In this document: positions 23,454-35,856 of the stretch, piece by piece
Layout of the letters: each line of letters begins with the position of its first letter
Numbering within the stretch: position 1 is the first letter of the stretch
Source: Phyto melanocephala
Taxonomy: Eukaryota; Arthropoda; Insecta; Diptera; Rhinophoridae
Assembly: GCA_941918925.1 (NCBI GenBank)
Contig: OW799234.1
Coordinates: 133,590,895-133,654,894, forward strand
Reading direction: 5' to 3'
DNA: 64,000 nt
Made by a program: the position numbers and the translations under genes
The notes under the pieces: generated by a model
The model's database searches: none
The model's input: the letters and a program-made list of their open reading frames with translations, nothing else
What the model was told of the DNA's origin: nothing

Positions 23454-23620
23454 ATATCTTTAAACGTTTTGTTTTCTATTCATCAAATACAAATAAATCG
23501 ACTTAAGATAGTTTTTCGTAAATCTTATCATATCAATTTTTTTTATTAAAAGTTTGTGGTTGATCATATTAAAAGTTTAATCAAGGTCTAATACTTACTA
23601 TGATTCACTAGCGTAGTAAA

Positions 23621-26600
23621 GTACAGCAGATTGGTAACAGTCGAACACTCCTTTTGAAGATCATGTTGTAATGGAGACAATATAGATGATACTTGATGAC
23701 ACAGATGGTACTTCATTGCAATTGTATTATTTAACTTATGTTAATACATACAACATACAACATACATACATATATACATACATACATACATACATACATA
23801 CATACATAATTACATACATACAGAAAAAGCTTCTGTGTGGCACAAATTCGGAACCAGCAGTATTATCGATCGCTATTTCTAACAGACGATATTAATGAGC
23901 CTCCATCGGCGAGCGATACAGATAATTGTTTTCATCCAAACTATATAATACGGTGGTAAAGAGAATCAGCTATAAAGATTGAAAGGTTTCACCCAGCTAG
24001 ACTTTTATAGAGTTGAAAGATGTCTTTATGTCCAACATAAATCCGGTAATTTTTTAAATACAGTTACAGATGTATGTCTAATCGCAAACTTTTTTTTAAT
24101 ACAAATTTTGTATCAATATCGACCTTTTTCAAAAACCCTTTAAAAACAACTTTAATTATTTCCTATGATAAAGTGAAATTTGAAAATGAGGACTCAAAAT
24201 TGTTATTATGAATCAATGCTAGACAGCTTAATATGATGGCTTGCTATAACACAAAGTCGAAGCCGGCCGGAGAGTAATCTGCAAATGATAATTTTGGAAA
24301 TACAATTCAATCAGGCATTCGTTGGGTTCTCTACAAATGAAATCAATGCTGCTTACTGCACGTTGCGTAGGAATAACGATAAAGGCGTGATTGGTCGAAT
24401 AATTGTAAGATGAGCAACTAACAACTCTAAAGAAATCATTAGTAGAACGTGTGGGACTACATTATATATTTTTGTATTCAATATTTGCCCTTTCGGACGG
24501 TAGTGATTTATGGCGCATAAAGTAAAAGTTTAAGTTATATTGATGGTATCAGAGTTGAGTTTATTGCATTGAATTTAAAATGTGTTATTATTTCCATATT
24601 GCAGCCACCACTAGTGGCAGATGGAAATAGTGAATCACTAACTCAAACGATTATAGTGCTAGTGGAAAATTAGTGCACTAATTCAAATTAGTGGTAATAG
24701 ACTAGAAATCCAGTGCACTTAATTTCCACAACCACTGAATATTAGAGGCGATAACGCATTATTTTTTCCACTACCCCTTAAAGTGAAGTGGTGAAAAATG
24801 AAATTCCATGAAATAAGCCCAACTCTAGATGATATGCCAAGAGAAAGACACAATATGTTTTCCGATGACCACAACTCTGGTTCCTAGTGTAATTTAAGGC
24901 TTTTCCATTCTTATGCATTTAACGATTCTACTGTGCGCCATAAAACTGCTATTGCAGATGATGATCATTGTCGTTGTTGTCGTCGTTATAAAAAATTGTT
25001 TTGGCTTTAGCACGAAATGTTCTCAAATGTTGAAATTTTATTACCACGATTTTTATTTTCTTCATTTTGTTGTTGTTTTATTTCTAAACTTTTTCGTTAC
25101 CGAGGTTGTTGAATTTTAGAAAATTATATACAATTTGATTACCGACTAAACTACTTTGGTTGTGTGGCTGGCTGCTGTATTTGACCGCAGTGAAAGTATT
25201 GTGTGAAAATATGTGTTAGTTTTTTATACGACTACTTAAATAGTTATAATAGTTATATCTACTATGACTACATTTGCAATAGATACTTTTTTAATGGTTC
25301 AAAGGAAGAGTCATTGTACAGATTAAATGTTTAGAAAGAAAATCACTAACTAAGAAGATGTTTGCAGGCAAAATAGAAGAAAATTTTCTTTTCCTCTATG
25401 GCCGTTGCTGGTTTTCTATTTTTAATAAATTTTTATTTTTCACTCGTATGTAGATGAGTAAGTGAGTGAGTGTTAAATGAATTATACTTGCATAGCATAT
25501 GCATGCTAATATCAGTAGATAGAAAGATAGATATTTATGCATGTTCGTGTATGTATGGGGAAGTGGTTAAAGATGACAATTTAAATTGTTGTTTTATTTT
25601 AGTCATGCGCTTTTTGTTGGTTTTCTGTTTTCTGATTTCTTTTTTTTTTCTTTTAGCAAAATTAAATATAATCTTTAAAACTTTCTCGAAAAACTGTGAA
25701 ATCACTTGGAAAAGTCTCATTGATTCTGATGACTAGCAAAAGTTGAGAAATGGAAAGTGCGATATTGGAAATTTTTGGAAAATACCCGTAGATATTTATT
25801 TAAAAAAAAATTCAATGACTTTTATATGCAAAACCGAACTGTAAATTTTGTTTTTTTTTTTAGGGCCATTTATTACAACTTACCCTTAGTTTCTTTAATT
25901 TTTGCATTTTTTTTGAAATTTCGGTGAAATTTTTGATTTGTACAAAATATTTTCAAATAGTTTAAATGAATCTCAAAAAAAAAAAAAAAACAAACAAAAA
26001 ACTTCCTCAACCAAAAAACAAACCAAATATTCGTGATACAAAAAAAGTGCATTTGTGTCGGGAAATTTAATTCGTTGTTCTGCATTTTTCAAGTAATAAT
26101 GTCATTTAATAAACATTTTCAAAATACCTCACGACGATAAACAAACGCATCTAGTAAATAAAAGGTCAATGACAGGAAACTATTACTATATTATTATGTC
26201 GTAACTTTTTAAAGGTTACGGTGTATTTCAGGAGACTCAAATACATATAAACAAAAAACAAATGCTAAAATATTTTGTTTCTTATCTATTTGACGATTAA
26301 CGTATTCGTGTTTTCCTAAATTTAATTAAATACATGGATTGAAACCTTTATGTGTTTGTTTAGGAAACAAAAATATTTTCCAATGTTTGTTACTTGTTAC
26401 TTGTTCATTGTGTTTTGGATTTTATCCAGATAAGATGCAGTCACAAAACCATAAACATGAGATTAAGCGTATTTATTTATGTATTTTTATATTTGCTTCG
26501 TGTTGATCTTTTTAGTTAAAAAACATGTCGAATCATGATATTATTGACAATATAACGAAGAGTTAAGCTAAACAAACATCTTCTTCTAAACGATTTTATC

Positions 26601-26730
26601 TATTAGTGTTTTAAAATCACTAAATTAAATAATGCTTGTATTTGCATCTGAAAAATAACTGTTTTCAAAAATACTTATTGAAATTACAAAAAAACGCTTA
26701 GTAGTAGAGTAAATATAAAGTTATCTGACC
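23621..26730. other. Non-coding stretch with microsatellite
   Basis: Holds (TACA)n at 23757-23823 and, at about 24600-24790, a patch dense in small inverted motifs (ATTAGTGCACTAAT, CCACTA/TAGTGG) that may be a degraded MITE. Around 24270-24440 the sequence is slightly less AT-rich but unidentified. No gene recognised. Confidence 0.5.
23757..23823. repeat. (TACA)n microsatellite
   Basis: About 60 bp of CATA/TACA repeats with small interruptions, seen directly. Confidence 0.9.
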
Positions 26731-27870
26731 ACCACCAAACAGACATTCCGTATGTGTAGGGGATATATCGAAGAAGACCACAGCTATTTTTGGTTCCTTT
26801 CTACCCCTTTGTTCTTCAGTGATTTCAGGGCTACCACTCGGTATCCCGGAGGTATCTTGCCACGACTAGCTTTAACTTTAAACTATAAAATGCTGACTGA
26901 TGATTACCGATAATCATTATAGCACAGGCCTTTGTAATTGAAAGCATTTTCTTTAAACTGACGTCTCCTAAAGCATCCACACTTAATGTGTGCTTGTCGG
27001 TGATTATTCACTCATTATAAAATACTTGCGAATGCTGTCTCAACATCCTCCAGGCATATTCTACAAATATCATAATCCTCGATTCACATTATCTTGAGAT
27101 GATATTTTAAGTTTTCATGTCCTGTAGCCAAAGCAGTATCGATCTCATTGTACTCCGGTTAAGTCCTAGTTACATCTACCAAGAAGCTCTTTAAGTACCA
27201 TAAGATTCGGTTCACTAGTGGTTCCCTCCATTCACCTAGGCTTATAGAGTTTATTTCTTAAAACACCTTTTCCCGCACAAACCCATCACCAAGGAATGTC
27301 GTCGCAGATCCGCCCTTTGCGCCTATCGCTTTATTCCCAGCTTTGTCTACGTGTCTCTTAATGCACATCAGCATCATTCCATTTAGAGAAGCACACCTAT
27401 TTAGCTTTAGAATGCACTAAAGTACCAAAAAAGAATTCACATCCATCCACCGCACATGTTTTATAACTGACTGGTTATCAATTTCAATAAGAATTCTCTT
27501 TCCATGCATTCAAAATTTTAACTGTTTAGCATCTCTGCTTGATAGACGGATGCGAACTCATACAGGCTCATAGTATAAGGTAAGGCTAACTCAAGAGAGT
27601 ATACACCAGCTACTGCTCTCCCCTCTATTAAAGACCCATCTGCTTTGATACTGATGTCACTATTCATGAACTTATTATGCACGGATCCATCCGCTATCGC
27701 CGTACGAAGTAGTGGTTTCACTACTTTCACTCGACTAATGCGCTTCATGGGCATATTTATATCAATACCTGAACTTGTACCGCATTTATGGTTTCAACTA
27801 AACTTATGTATATCGTTCATTTGTAAGATAGATTTTAGTTTTGATTTCCCAACTTTCTTACTGTAAGTAG
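26731..27870 (-). mobile_element. LINE 3' part with RNase H domain (copy 1)
   Basis: On the minus strand DISIKADGSLIEGRAVAGVYS...SVYQAEML (27518-27670) matches the RNase H domain that follows reverse transcriptase in I/LOA/R1-like LINEs (family pattern TDGSk..gr.GaGvy...svfqaEvlAi). Then GNKAIGAKGGSATTFLGDG (about 27290-27350) fits the 'aGNekADelAk.G' region, and EDYDICRICLEDVETAF (about 27030-27085) fits the Cys-rich C terminus. It is frameshifted throughout. A second copy of the same family in the same orientation lies at 46575-48020. Confidence 0.8.
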
Positions 27871-27974
27871 GTTGAAATGTTTAACGGATTTGTATTAAAT
27901 TTCACCATTTACTTTATCATTGGTCTTAAACAGACTATGATCAACCGTCACTTGAATGTGTTTAGAAGCCAAAA

Positions 27975-28028
27975 TATTGAGTCGGTTGTATTAAATTCGG
28001 CATAGCCGAACATAACGCTTTTCATCAA
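27975..28028 (+). mobile_element. DINE-like 3' end fragment
   Basis: AAATTCGGCATAGCCGAACA then TAACGCTTTTCAT is a degraded version of the 3' hairpin and tail of the DINE-like elements (ATTCGGCACAGCCGAAT, ATAGTGCTCTTACTTG). No 5' part was found. Confidence 0.55.
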
Positions 28029-28742
28029 TTTCTATTCACAAGCTACTACACTAGAAGTCAATGAACTCTTGCAGCAATAATAGCAGAAAATAAAAAAAAA
28101 ACTTCAAATAAATAAATTAATAAAAACATAATAATATTAAACTGAAAAAAAAAGAATGTTGAATATAAGCAAACAACAAATGAAGCAATTTAACAGCCAC
28201 AGCCAGCAGCAATAACAATAAAAGCATAACCATAACAGCGGCAGCAGCTGAGCCAACAAAAACAACAACAACTTAAACCTCATAAATAAAGCCATGCACT
28301 TTTCCTAAAAATCTAGGTCAACTAAACGTACAAAAACCCACTCTACCAATTGCATACGTAAATTGTGAGAATAGTTGTAATACCCTGTAGTTTTAAAATG
28401 ACAATTAACAAAAAAATCATGATTTAACGTTCCACACTCATTCGTCATTTGTAAACTAAAGAAAGTTTTAAGCATAAGTCATCAAGAACATAACTGCTAA
28501 TTCGAAGTAAATATTTTTTAAATTCTCTAAATATTTTACATTAAATTGTTGCAATCTGTGTTAAGCTTGTAAAATTAAAAAGCTCTTATTGACACAAACT
28601 GTAGGGTATTAAAATACTCGCTCAGTATTATAAAAAAATAAGAAAAAAAAATCGCAACTATTTACTAGAGAGATGCCTTTCGAATAAGTAAAATATATTG
28701 TACATACACACATACCAGCATATGTGTGCATGTATATATTCA
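28029..28742. other. Non-coding stretch, nothing recognised
   Basis: AT-rich with CAG/CAA-rich patches at about 28190-28275. No gene recognised. Confidence 0.5.
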
Positions 28743-29607
28743 TCTATATATATAAAAGTGAAACTCTGTGTGTGTGTGTGTGTTAGCTATAGACTCCGAA
28801 ACTGTAAAACCGATCGGACTCAAACTTTGGCAAGTTGTTGGACACATACCAGGGAGTGTTTATGGGTAGAAAAAAGTGGGCGGGGCCACGCCTATAAAAA
28901 TTAGTTATCAGTTTTAGCTACTTGCACTTGACCGATTTTTCTGAAACTTTGCACACATATCGAGCTGTCATGACTAAATAATTTCGTGATAAGAAAAGTG
29001 GGCGGGGCCACGCCCCTAAAAAAGTTTTAATTTTGAGGTACTTGCACTGGACCGATTTTCCTGAAACTTTGCACACATATTAAGCTGTCATGACTTTATA
29101 ATTTCGTGATTAAAAAAGTGGGCGGGGCCACGCCCCTAAAAAAAGTTTTAATTTTGAGGTACTTGCACTGGACCGATTTTTCTGAAACTTTGCGCACATA
29201 TTAAGCTGTCATGACTTTATAATTTCGTGATTAAAAAAGTGGGCGGGGCTACGCCCATAAAAAATTAGTTATCAGTTATAGCTACTTGCACTGGACCGAA
29301 TTTTCTGAAACTTTGCAAACATACTGAGCTGTCGTGACCTTACACTTTCGTCATTAGAAAAGTGGGCAGTGCCACACCCATTAAAAAAAGGTATAATTTT
29401 GAGGTATTTTCTCTGGACCGACTTTTCTGAAACTTTGTACACTTATTGAGCTGTCATGACTACAGTTTCGTAATTAGAAAAGTGGGCAGTGCCACGCTCA
29501 TAAAGAAAAAGTTATAGTTTTTAGCCTTGCACTTGATATTCGATTAAAATTTAGAATGCGATTAAAATTCATGAAGGGGCGTAGCAACGCGCGCCGGGCT
29601 TTTCTAG
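28743..29607 (+). mobile_element. Non-autonomous Helentron with five ~120-bp tandem units
   Basis: Starts TCTATATATATAAAAGTG and ends GGGCTTTTCTAG followed by T, with AGCAAC about 20 bases before the end, as in the element at 2712. The interior is a tandem array of about 120-bp units (unit marks near 28922, 29041, 29162, 29286, 29408), each with CTTGCACTGGACCGATTTTT, CTGAAACTTTGCACACATAT, GAGCTGTCATGAC and GTGGGCGGGGCCACGCC. A (TG)n tract lies near 28766-28783. There is no coding sequence. Later units show more changes than the central three, consistent with recent internal duplication. Confidence 0.85.
28870..29520 (+). repeat. Tandem repeat array, period about 120 bp
   Basis: Five units, the second to fourth nearly identical. 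Each has the GTGGGCGGGGCCACGCC block, whose GGGGC/GCCCC arms can pair, and a CTGAAACTTTGC block. It is internal to the Helentron at 28743-29607. Confidence 0.85.
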
Positions 29608-30254
29608 TTATAAATAAAAAACAAAATGGTAGATATTCATTATCATGGAACAAAAGTTTTTTTTTTAATTTTTCTTATTAATTAGTTGTTTTTAACCGTC
29701 AGAATCCGTTCTGAGGAATTGAAATGAATTTTGATGAGTAATTATAGAATTTTTAACTCATAGATTTTTTAGGCAGTTTTTTTTAACATTCTACAGTGAC
29801 AGTTAGTAAAAAAATACAGCCCTGATGTGAGGAATTATCTTTTAAAAAGCTTTTGATAAATACAAGTTATTAGGAGCCCTTTATTCGACCATTCTAAATT
29901 GAATATGAAATTCTGATAACATAGAGCATTTATTAGTCTATATAATAAATATAAATGTATAATAAAAGCCCGTAGAGCAGGCTAGATTTCAGTTTGTATA
30001 TATTTACTGGCTTAGCTCTATGATCCACCATTTTGCTGCGAACGCCATTCGGGATTTAAATTTGTTTATGTTGTATTTTATTTAATACCAGCACAGATGG
30101 GGTGGATAGTTTAATAATAAAAATAAATTTATTTTCAAAGTTCGTGCTATAATCGCCAAACTTATAGAGCACTTTGTCAAGTATACTTTGCTTACAATCG
30201 TGGACCTGGTATGTTGACACAGTAACTCTCTAAGATGATATTCATGTAAATCAA
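29608..30254. other. Non-coding stretch, nothing recognised
   Basis: AT-rich sequence. Part of 30000-30254 may belong to the mariner-like element to its right, but no terminal repeat was seen. Confidence 0.45.
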
Positions 30255-30870
30255 ATCCGTACCGTGCGTACGTGAGGAAATCATTGCTGTTGTAGACGAG
30301 AGTGTGGCAAAGGACTTGTACTTATCGATTCGTCTAAACATTTTTTTGCTTATTCCGTCTACTAGTTAAAACATTTCGAGGAAATATGTTTGCCTTTATG
30401 AGATGCGAATGGTGCGGCAAATAATGTAATTGAGTTGGGTAAAAATCAACTGGAAGTTGAACCGGATTTTGATCTTTAAATCATGTTTGGCCATGAGGTT
30501 CATTTAGGGCTTGATGATTTTGTAAAGATCATAATCTTCATTAGGCTCTTGAGACTTAATTACGTTCCGAAAAATTCACTGTTTGGGGCAGTTTACATGC
30601 CGAAAGCATCATCAGTCTATCTGCCTTTAAATCCGAAGTCGATGCCAAAATATGACTGTGGATGGAAAAACAGGAAGAGCAGATAGTTGCAACAAGATGG
30701 CGTAACATGCCATACAGTGCGTGAAACTATAACTTTGTAAAGCAAAACGCTTCTCAATTGAATTTACTCAGAAAATAGACCTGTAAATTGTCCACCTTGT
30801 TCGTGTCATTTGCCGCTTTTGAACAACTTTTTGTGGGGGTACGTCAAATCTCTTGTCTGTTCAATTTCTA
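30255..30870 (+). pseudogene. Mariner-like (DUF4817-type) transposase, dead
   Basis: The longest transposase remnant here, in order with frameshifts. VREEIIAVVDESVAKDLYLS (30268-) is the second HTH. QLEVEPDFD (30447-) and IMFGHEVHLGLDDFVK follow, corresponding to the family's first catalytic block (FSDEAHF), but the Asp is replaced by His. TVWGSLHAESII fits the 'TVWCGLhAgGIIGP' strand. LQQDGVTCHTVRETI (30687-30731) keeps the second catalytic Asp. PVNCPPCSCHLPLLNNFLWG plus YVKSLVC (30780-30860) corresponds to 'VNWPPRSCDLTPLDYFLWG', where both Asp positions have changed (His, Asn). Catalysis would be impossible even without the frameshifts. Terminal repeats were not found. Confidence 0.85.
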
Positions 30871-33800
30871 AATCGTGCGTAATAATACCACAATTATATG
30901 GAATTAAAATTTTATATCAATATAAATATATTTGATAATAATATAATCACTACATGTTACTTTAATTAAAAGTAAAGTGATTACTTGCAACCATAATATG
31001 TTTTATTAATAATCATGTAATTTTATCATAGAATGTTGCTATTAGATTGCAATCACAACAACATCTTTGCGTGTTTGTACATTTAAAGATTTGTTGGTTC
31101 TATGCGTTACAGTTATCCATATATGAACGTTACATGCTAAAAACTATTTCAATTGTACGGTGTGCCACTCGTGCTGCTTTAAAACTTGCATGTGCTAAAT
31201 TTTTTTATTGATAATGTAATTTGAAAAATTTGATGGTACCATTGCCAACAATCGCTGTATCTTAGCATCTACTATTTTTTATGAGTTTCTATACAACCTT
31301 TTTTTAAACTTACAATACAATTTGTATGATTTTTTTTTTGCTGTTGTATTGGAAAAAGTAGGTGAAGGTAAACAATTGCCAACGGCTGTGGCAGCAACAT
31401 CACTAAAAGCCACAAACGCAGCGAAAGCAGTGGTATAAAGCAAAGAAGAGCTGCAAATGAAGGAAGGAAGAAAAGCAAGTCATAACATTTTTAAATTTAC
31501 TACCGCTGCTTTCAAATAGTTTCACTGCTGCGAGTAGTATAGTAATGAGAAAAAAATATATAAAAAAAATAAAATTAAACTTAAAGGTTATTGAGCTTTT
31601 GAGTGGCAATGTCAGAGCATGACAACATACATATGTATGTGATATTTCATTTACTCGATGTACGAATAGTAGGTGCGTACATATTATTTATATAGTCATA
31701 TCTAAATAAGTATTTATGTATGGACTTTGAATGCTAAACTAACCATAGTTAGCATCTCTAATATGTTTGCACATATCATACATACACACACACACACACA
31801 CATACATACGTGTACGAATGTGCATACAAATTTAAATGAAATAAAAGTTTAAGCATTCAAACGTTTATATTCATTCGTACGTTCATACGTTGTCGTAAAT
31901 ATCTATAAGGTTCACTGACATTTATAAAAACAGATATTTTTTTTTTAGTAGAGCACACATAATAGAAATGTTAGCAACTGCACTAGCAGCAATGTGACAG
32001 CAACAGAAATTTCATAAATAAAATAGCGGCAGCAACAGACAATAGTGGCAGCAGTAAATGGCCTTAATAGGGTTTATCTACTCATTGATTTGAATAAGTT
32101 TTAAAGCATTTCTTTTGCTGTCTTCTATAATGATAATCACTTACATATGTATGTATGTACAATTAAAAAATATTTATGTATTTTATTATTAATATTGTTT
32201 TATTTACATACACGCACACACATACACATACATAAATTATATGCATGTTTTTGTTCTTTTGAAACTTTCAAAGAAAGTCACTGTCATTAGTGTTATTGCT
32301 GCTGCTGCTTTTAGTTTATCTGTGGCTGCTGGTGGTTGCTTTGTTGGCACGTGATTAACAGAGAACTTCTTGTTTCAGTTATAGATTATGATTTTAATGT
32401 TGATCAGAAGTTTATTTATGATTGGAGGTAAAGATTTATTGATTTAGTTTCTTTTCAACTTTTATTTTAGAAATTTTTATTTTCGTTTAGAGAGTATAGA
32501 ATTGTGGAATTTACCTCATGTTTTCAGTAAAAAAAAATTAAAATTTTGCATGTATGCATTAGAATTGGTTATCTCTTCTGTAATACATAATATTTTCTTG
32601 CAAAACAAATTATTTTGGAAGCGAACTTTTTATTTTAAATTAAGTATTGGTGTCCAAATAATCGATGTGTGTATTTAAGAGTTTATCAATAAATTGCTAG
32701 ACCTATTTGTATAAATACGTCATTGAATTTAAACTAAAATGTTAAATTAAACAGAAACTTTTTTAAGATAAAAAAAATTATGTATGTTCTCTACTATGAT
32801 TTGCAAATTATTTTGCAGCTTAAAACTCTAGTATAAATAATACAAATTGAATTTCTCTAAAAGAATTTCCTTTTCCAAAATGAAACAAAATTAACAACCG
32901 CACCAAAAACTAACAACTGCCTCTACAAAAATTCCACTAGTAATTTTTTCTTTCATTTTGCTAAAAGAAAAATATCCAGTGAAATGAAGCTAATAGAAAG
33001 GAATTTTTTGATCAAAATAAATTAAGAACATAGAAACAGATAAAACACACAGATTTGTAGACACTCTTGGAAGACAAAAAAATAGACACAAAATTCCAAT
33101 TCGATACTGGTACAAAAATACCATTCATTCCAACTAATTTGATGATTTACTTTAGCCAAAACATCAACTTAATTTGTTGGCAATGACTTTTATGGCTGCT
33201 ATTTTTTCATCCTCCTCTTATTCTTCGTTTTCTCCTCTATCACCAGTTTGATTTTCATCTGTATTGGCCAGAAATCTTCTAGTGCTGCAGTTGCTGTTTA
33301 GTCTGTTCCTAGTGCTTTTGACTTTAACATGCTGGGTTTAGCTTGTTTAACAGAAATGGTAACAAGCGTATAACGAATGTTGTATTCTTAGTTATTTATT
33401 CATTTCGTTCGATAGATGTAATGGCAAAATCTGTAAAACAAACAAATAAATAAAAAAAATAGTAATCAATGAGACAACATAAAATGTATGCAAACACGCT
33501 ATGCTGTATCTCGAATTTTCATCAATAAGAATATCAATTTGAGGTTAATTTTTTACATCGTAAATATCTAATTCATTTATACTTATCAATTTCCTAGTTA
33601 ACTTTTTCGAATATTTTACTCTTTCCAAGTGCTGTCTTAGTGCTATTCATGTTTTAAGACTGATGTTAATGACGGTTCCATAAGCAATTTCTGTTCCATT
33701 GCTGTGTGTCAACTTTATCTGTTCGTTTAATAAACTTTAGAATTTAATGTAAATTTGAAGTGACTCTAGACAAACTGTGTATTATTTTTAAAGAAATTCC

Positions 33801-34086
33801 CTATAGTTGTTTTGCTTTTGTTCTTAACTTATTTTAGTTTTCATAATTGCTAATCATTTTTCTTAGCCCAAAAAAAAATTTGCAGCTCCGCCAGTGGTTT
33901 TTCTTAATTTTTACAGTTATTTTGAATTCCATAAGCCCCTATAGGTATGCACATACTTTTGTTGAATTTTTCCCAACTTTTGTATTTGTAATTGTGAATC
34001 CCTGCAATCAAAATTTCTACTCAATCATCTTCACTTACACTTAGAATATTTTAAAATTTAAACTTACATGTTTTATTTAAATTATA
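30871..34086. other. Non-coding stretch with simple repeats
   Basis: Contains (CA)n at about 31780-31805, CAGCAA/GGCAGCAG-rich patches at 31965-32060 and GCTGCTGCTGC near 32299. No gene or recognisable element. The compositional patches resemble intronic or intergenic fly DNA. Confidence 0.5.
31780..31805. repeat. (CA)n microsatellite
   Basis: About ten perfect CA units followed by TACATA, seen directly. Confidence 0.85.
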
Positions 34087-34718
34087 ACTAGCCAAGCTCA
34101 GCGCACGTTGCTACGCTCTTTAATGAATAAAAATGCACTCTGAATTTTAGTTGAATATCAAGTGCAAGAAGCTAAAAATTATAATTTTTGTTAATGGGCG
34201 TGGCAGTGCCCACTTTTCTAATCACGAAACTGTATAGTCATGACAGCTCAATATGTGTGCAAAGTTTCAGAAAAATCGGTCTAGTGCATGTGTCTCAAAT
34301 TATAAATTTTTTTTATGGGCGTGGCCCTGCCCACTTCTCTATTCACAAAATTATATAGTCATAACAGCTTAATATGTGCGCAAAGTTTCAGAAAAATCGA
34401 TCTAGTGCAAGTAGCTAAAACTGATAACTAATTTTTATGGGCGTGGCACTTCCCACTTTCTAGTGGCTAAATTGTATAATCATGAGAGTTCAACATGTGT
34501 GCAAAGTTTCAGAAAAATCGGTCAAGTGCAAGTAGCTCAAAATTATAGCTTTTTTTTATGGGCGTAACCCCGTCCACTTTTTACCACCCATAAGCACTCC
34601 CTAAAATGTGTACAACAAGTTGCCAAAGTTTGAGTCCGATAAACTTTACAGTTTTGGAGTCTATAGCTAACACACATACACACACAGACAGACAGAGTTT
34701 CACTTTTATAAATATAGA
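34087..34718 (-). mobile_element. Non-autonomous Helentron, inverted relative of 28743
   Basis: Read on the minus strand it starts TCTATATTTATAAAAGTGAA, has GACTCCAAAACTGTAAAG and AACTTTGGCAACTTGTTG as in the first copy, then three ~120-bp units with TTTTTCTGAAACTTTGC and GGGCGTGGC-type blocks, and ends GTAGCAACGTGCGCTGAGCT, TGGCTAG with T next. Fewer tandem units than the copy at 28743 (about three against five). It is non-coding. The two copies are oriented head-out, about 4.5 kb apart. Confidence 0.85.
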
Positions 34719-35179
34719 ATAGATAGCCTGTATAATAGGTAGCCTCTTCATGTGATAACTTATGTTGGTTTATGTAAATATTTAAGGCTTAATGATTTAT
34801 TGATAACGTTGAATTAGATAAATTCAGCGGATAGAGAATTTCCAATGAAAATATCAAAGAATATATAAAAAGTCAAAAGCAACGGAATAGGTATTTAGCT
34901 TAATTATTAAAAAAATTAATTGCAATTTGTTTTTGTGTTTATTCGTTTTCAACTAAAAATCAGTGGTTATTCGAAAATGTTTTCTTTTCGTCCTTAAATT
35001 ATTCCAAACGTGCAATTGCAAATAAAATTGCACGAAACTATAAAGGGATGCTCAAGGCAATGTGTGGGAAAACTACAAAGGAAAGGTTGTAATAGCCTTA
35101 AATGGAAAGGAAATAAGGAAAATTCCTATAGTTTCATCAAACCCAATCTTGTTGGTTTTAAAATTTAAGTCGGAAGCTA
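34719..35179. other. Non-coding stretch, nothing recognised
   Basis: No gene or element end seen. Confidence 0.45.
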
Positions 35180-35430
35180 CGAATATGTTGTGTGTTATTT
35201 TTAAAATATTGCTTCTGTAAAACTCATGTGAAAATCTTCTGTCAAAATTTCAATTAGAACTTTCTCTATTTTGTTCTGACAAATTGCCTGACATCAGCTG
35301 CTGGTAGAAACCTCTGTCAGCGGCGGTTGACTGTAAAAAAAACAATTTTGGCAGACATAGAATTACATATATAATTGTAATGTCACGAATTTTACAAGTA
35401 AGATGTTAAAACATGCCCTGTATTAGCTGC
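35180..35430 (-). mobile_element. Diverged copy of the 16040 MITE
   Basis: In reverse it reads CAGCTAATACAGGGCATGTT, then TTACTTGT, TATGTAATT, TATGTCTGCCAAAATTGTTT, CAGCTGATGTCAGG, AATTTGTCAGAACAAA, AAATTTTGACAGA and GAGTTTTACAGAAGCAATAT, tracking 16040-16270 block by block. The second terminal repeat is not clear, so it is truncated or degraded at its left side. Confidence 0.7.
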
Positions 35431-35856
35431 TTAATTGATGTGGGAAAGGAGGAGTCTGAATTGTCATCATATCAGTTTGGGCTGCGTTTGGTATGGAATG
35501 CACAATTAACTTGAAGTTTCTAAGTAGAAATGTGACTGTAGGTAAAAAATTCGTGAACATGTGGTCTCTTATTCGCACCGTTAAGGATTGCTGCAGAAAG
35601 CGCGGATTCAGGAGGGGAAGGAAAAAGAATAATTAAAAACCGCACCTAAAAAAAAAGGATTTTTTTATTTGATAATAAGTAATACTTTTTAAAGCCATTG
35701 AACATTGAACTTTCCTCCCGAATGCGTAAGCTGGGAAAAAAAATAATGGTAAATAAAGGATACAAGAAACTCATATTTAATTAACAAAAACAACTAAAAA
35801 TAAACTAAAAATAATAGGAACATTTTTTTGGTTGGATAATTGGATAAAGGAAAAAA
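35431..35856. other. Non-coding, possibly the far end of the pogo-like element
   Basis: A weak GTTCAC-like block (TTCGTGAACATG near 35552) might relate to the repeats at 37249-37369, but a left terminus was not established. Confidence 0.35.

Larger units (their letters stand above)
22069..23620 (-). mobile_element. Jockey-like LINE relic interrupted by a SINE
   Basis: Reading minus strand from the right: MINHKLLIKKIDMI (about 23540-23600) matches the 'SKAFDxvxHxxLLxKL' region of non-LTR reverse transcriptases. The SINE at 23214-23453 then interrupts. LFNNDLPHTIKYLVVLWYAD and D (23111-23191) hold the catalytic YADD box with the preceding IND-LP motif. LGFTER...KELTDPYTYYKT (about 22760-22840) and DQLDWHCVL...RNKLILPNR (22330-22420) fit the C-terminal part. 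Multiple frameshifts and stops are present. The order and motifs suit the Jockey clade; endonuclease and ORF1 are not seen. Confidence 0.8.

Noticed and set aside
24600..24790. Palindrome-dense MITE
   Set aside because: Many short inverted motifs (ATTAGTGCACTAAT and others) but no matching pair of ends.
28870..29520. CRISPR-like or satellite array
   Set aside because: The whole ~120-bp unit repeats without unique spacers and lies inside a Helentron in a fly genome.
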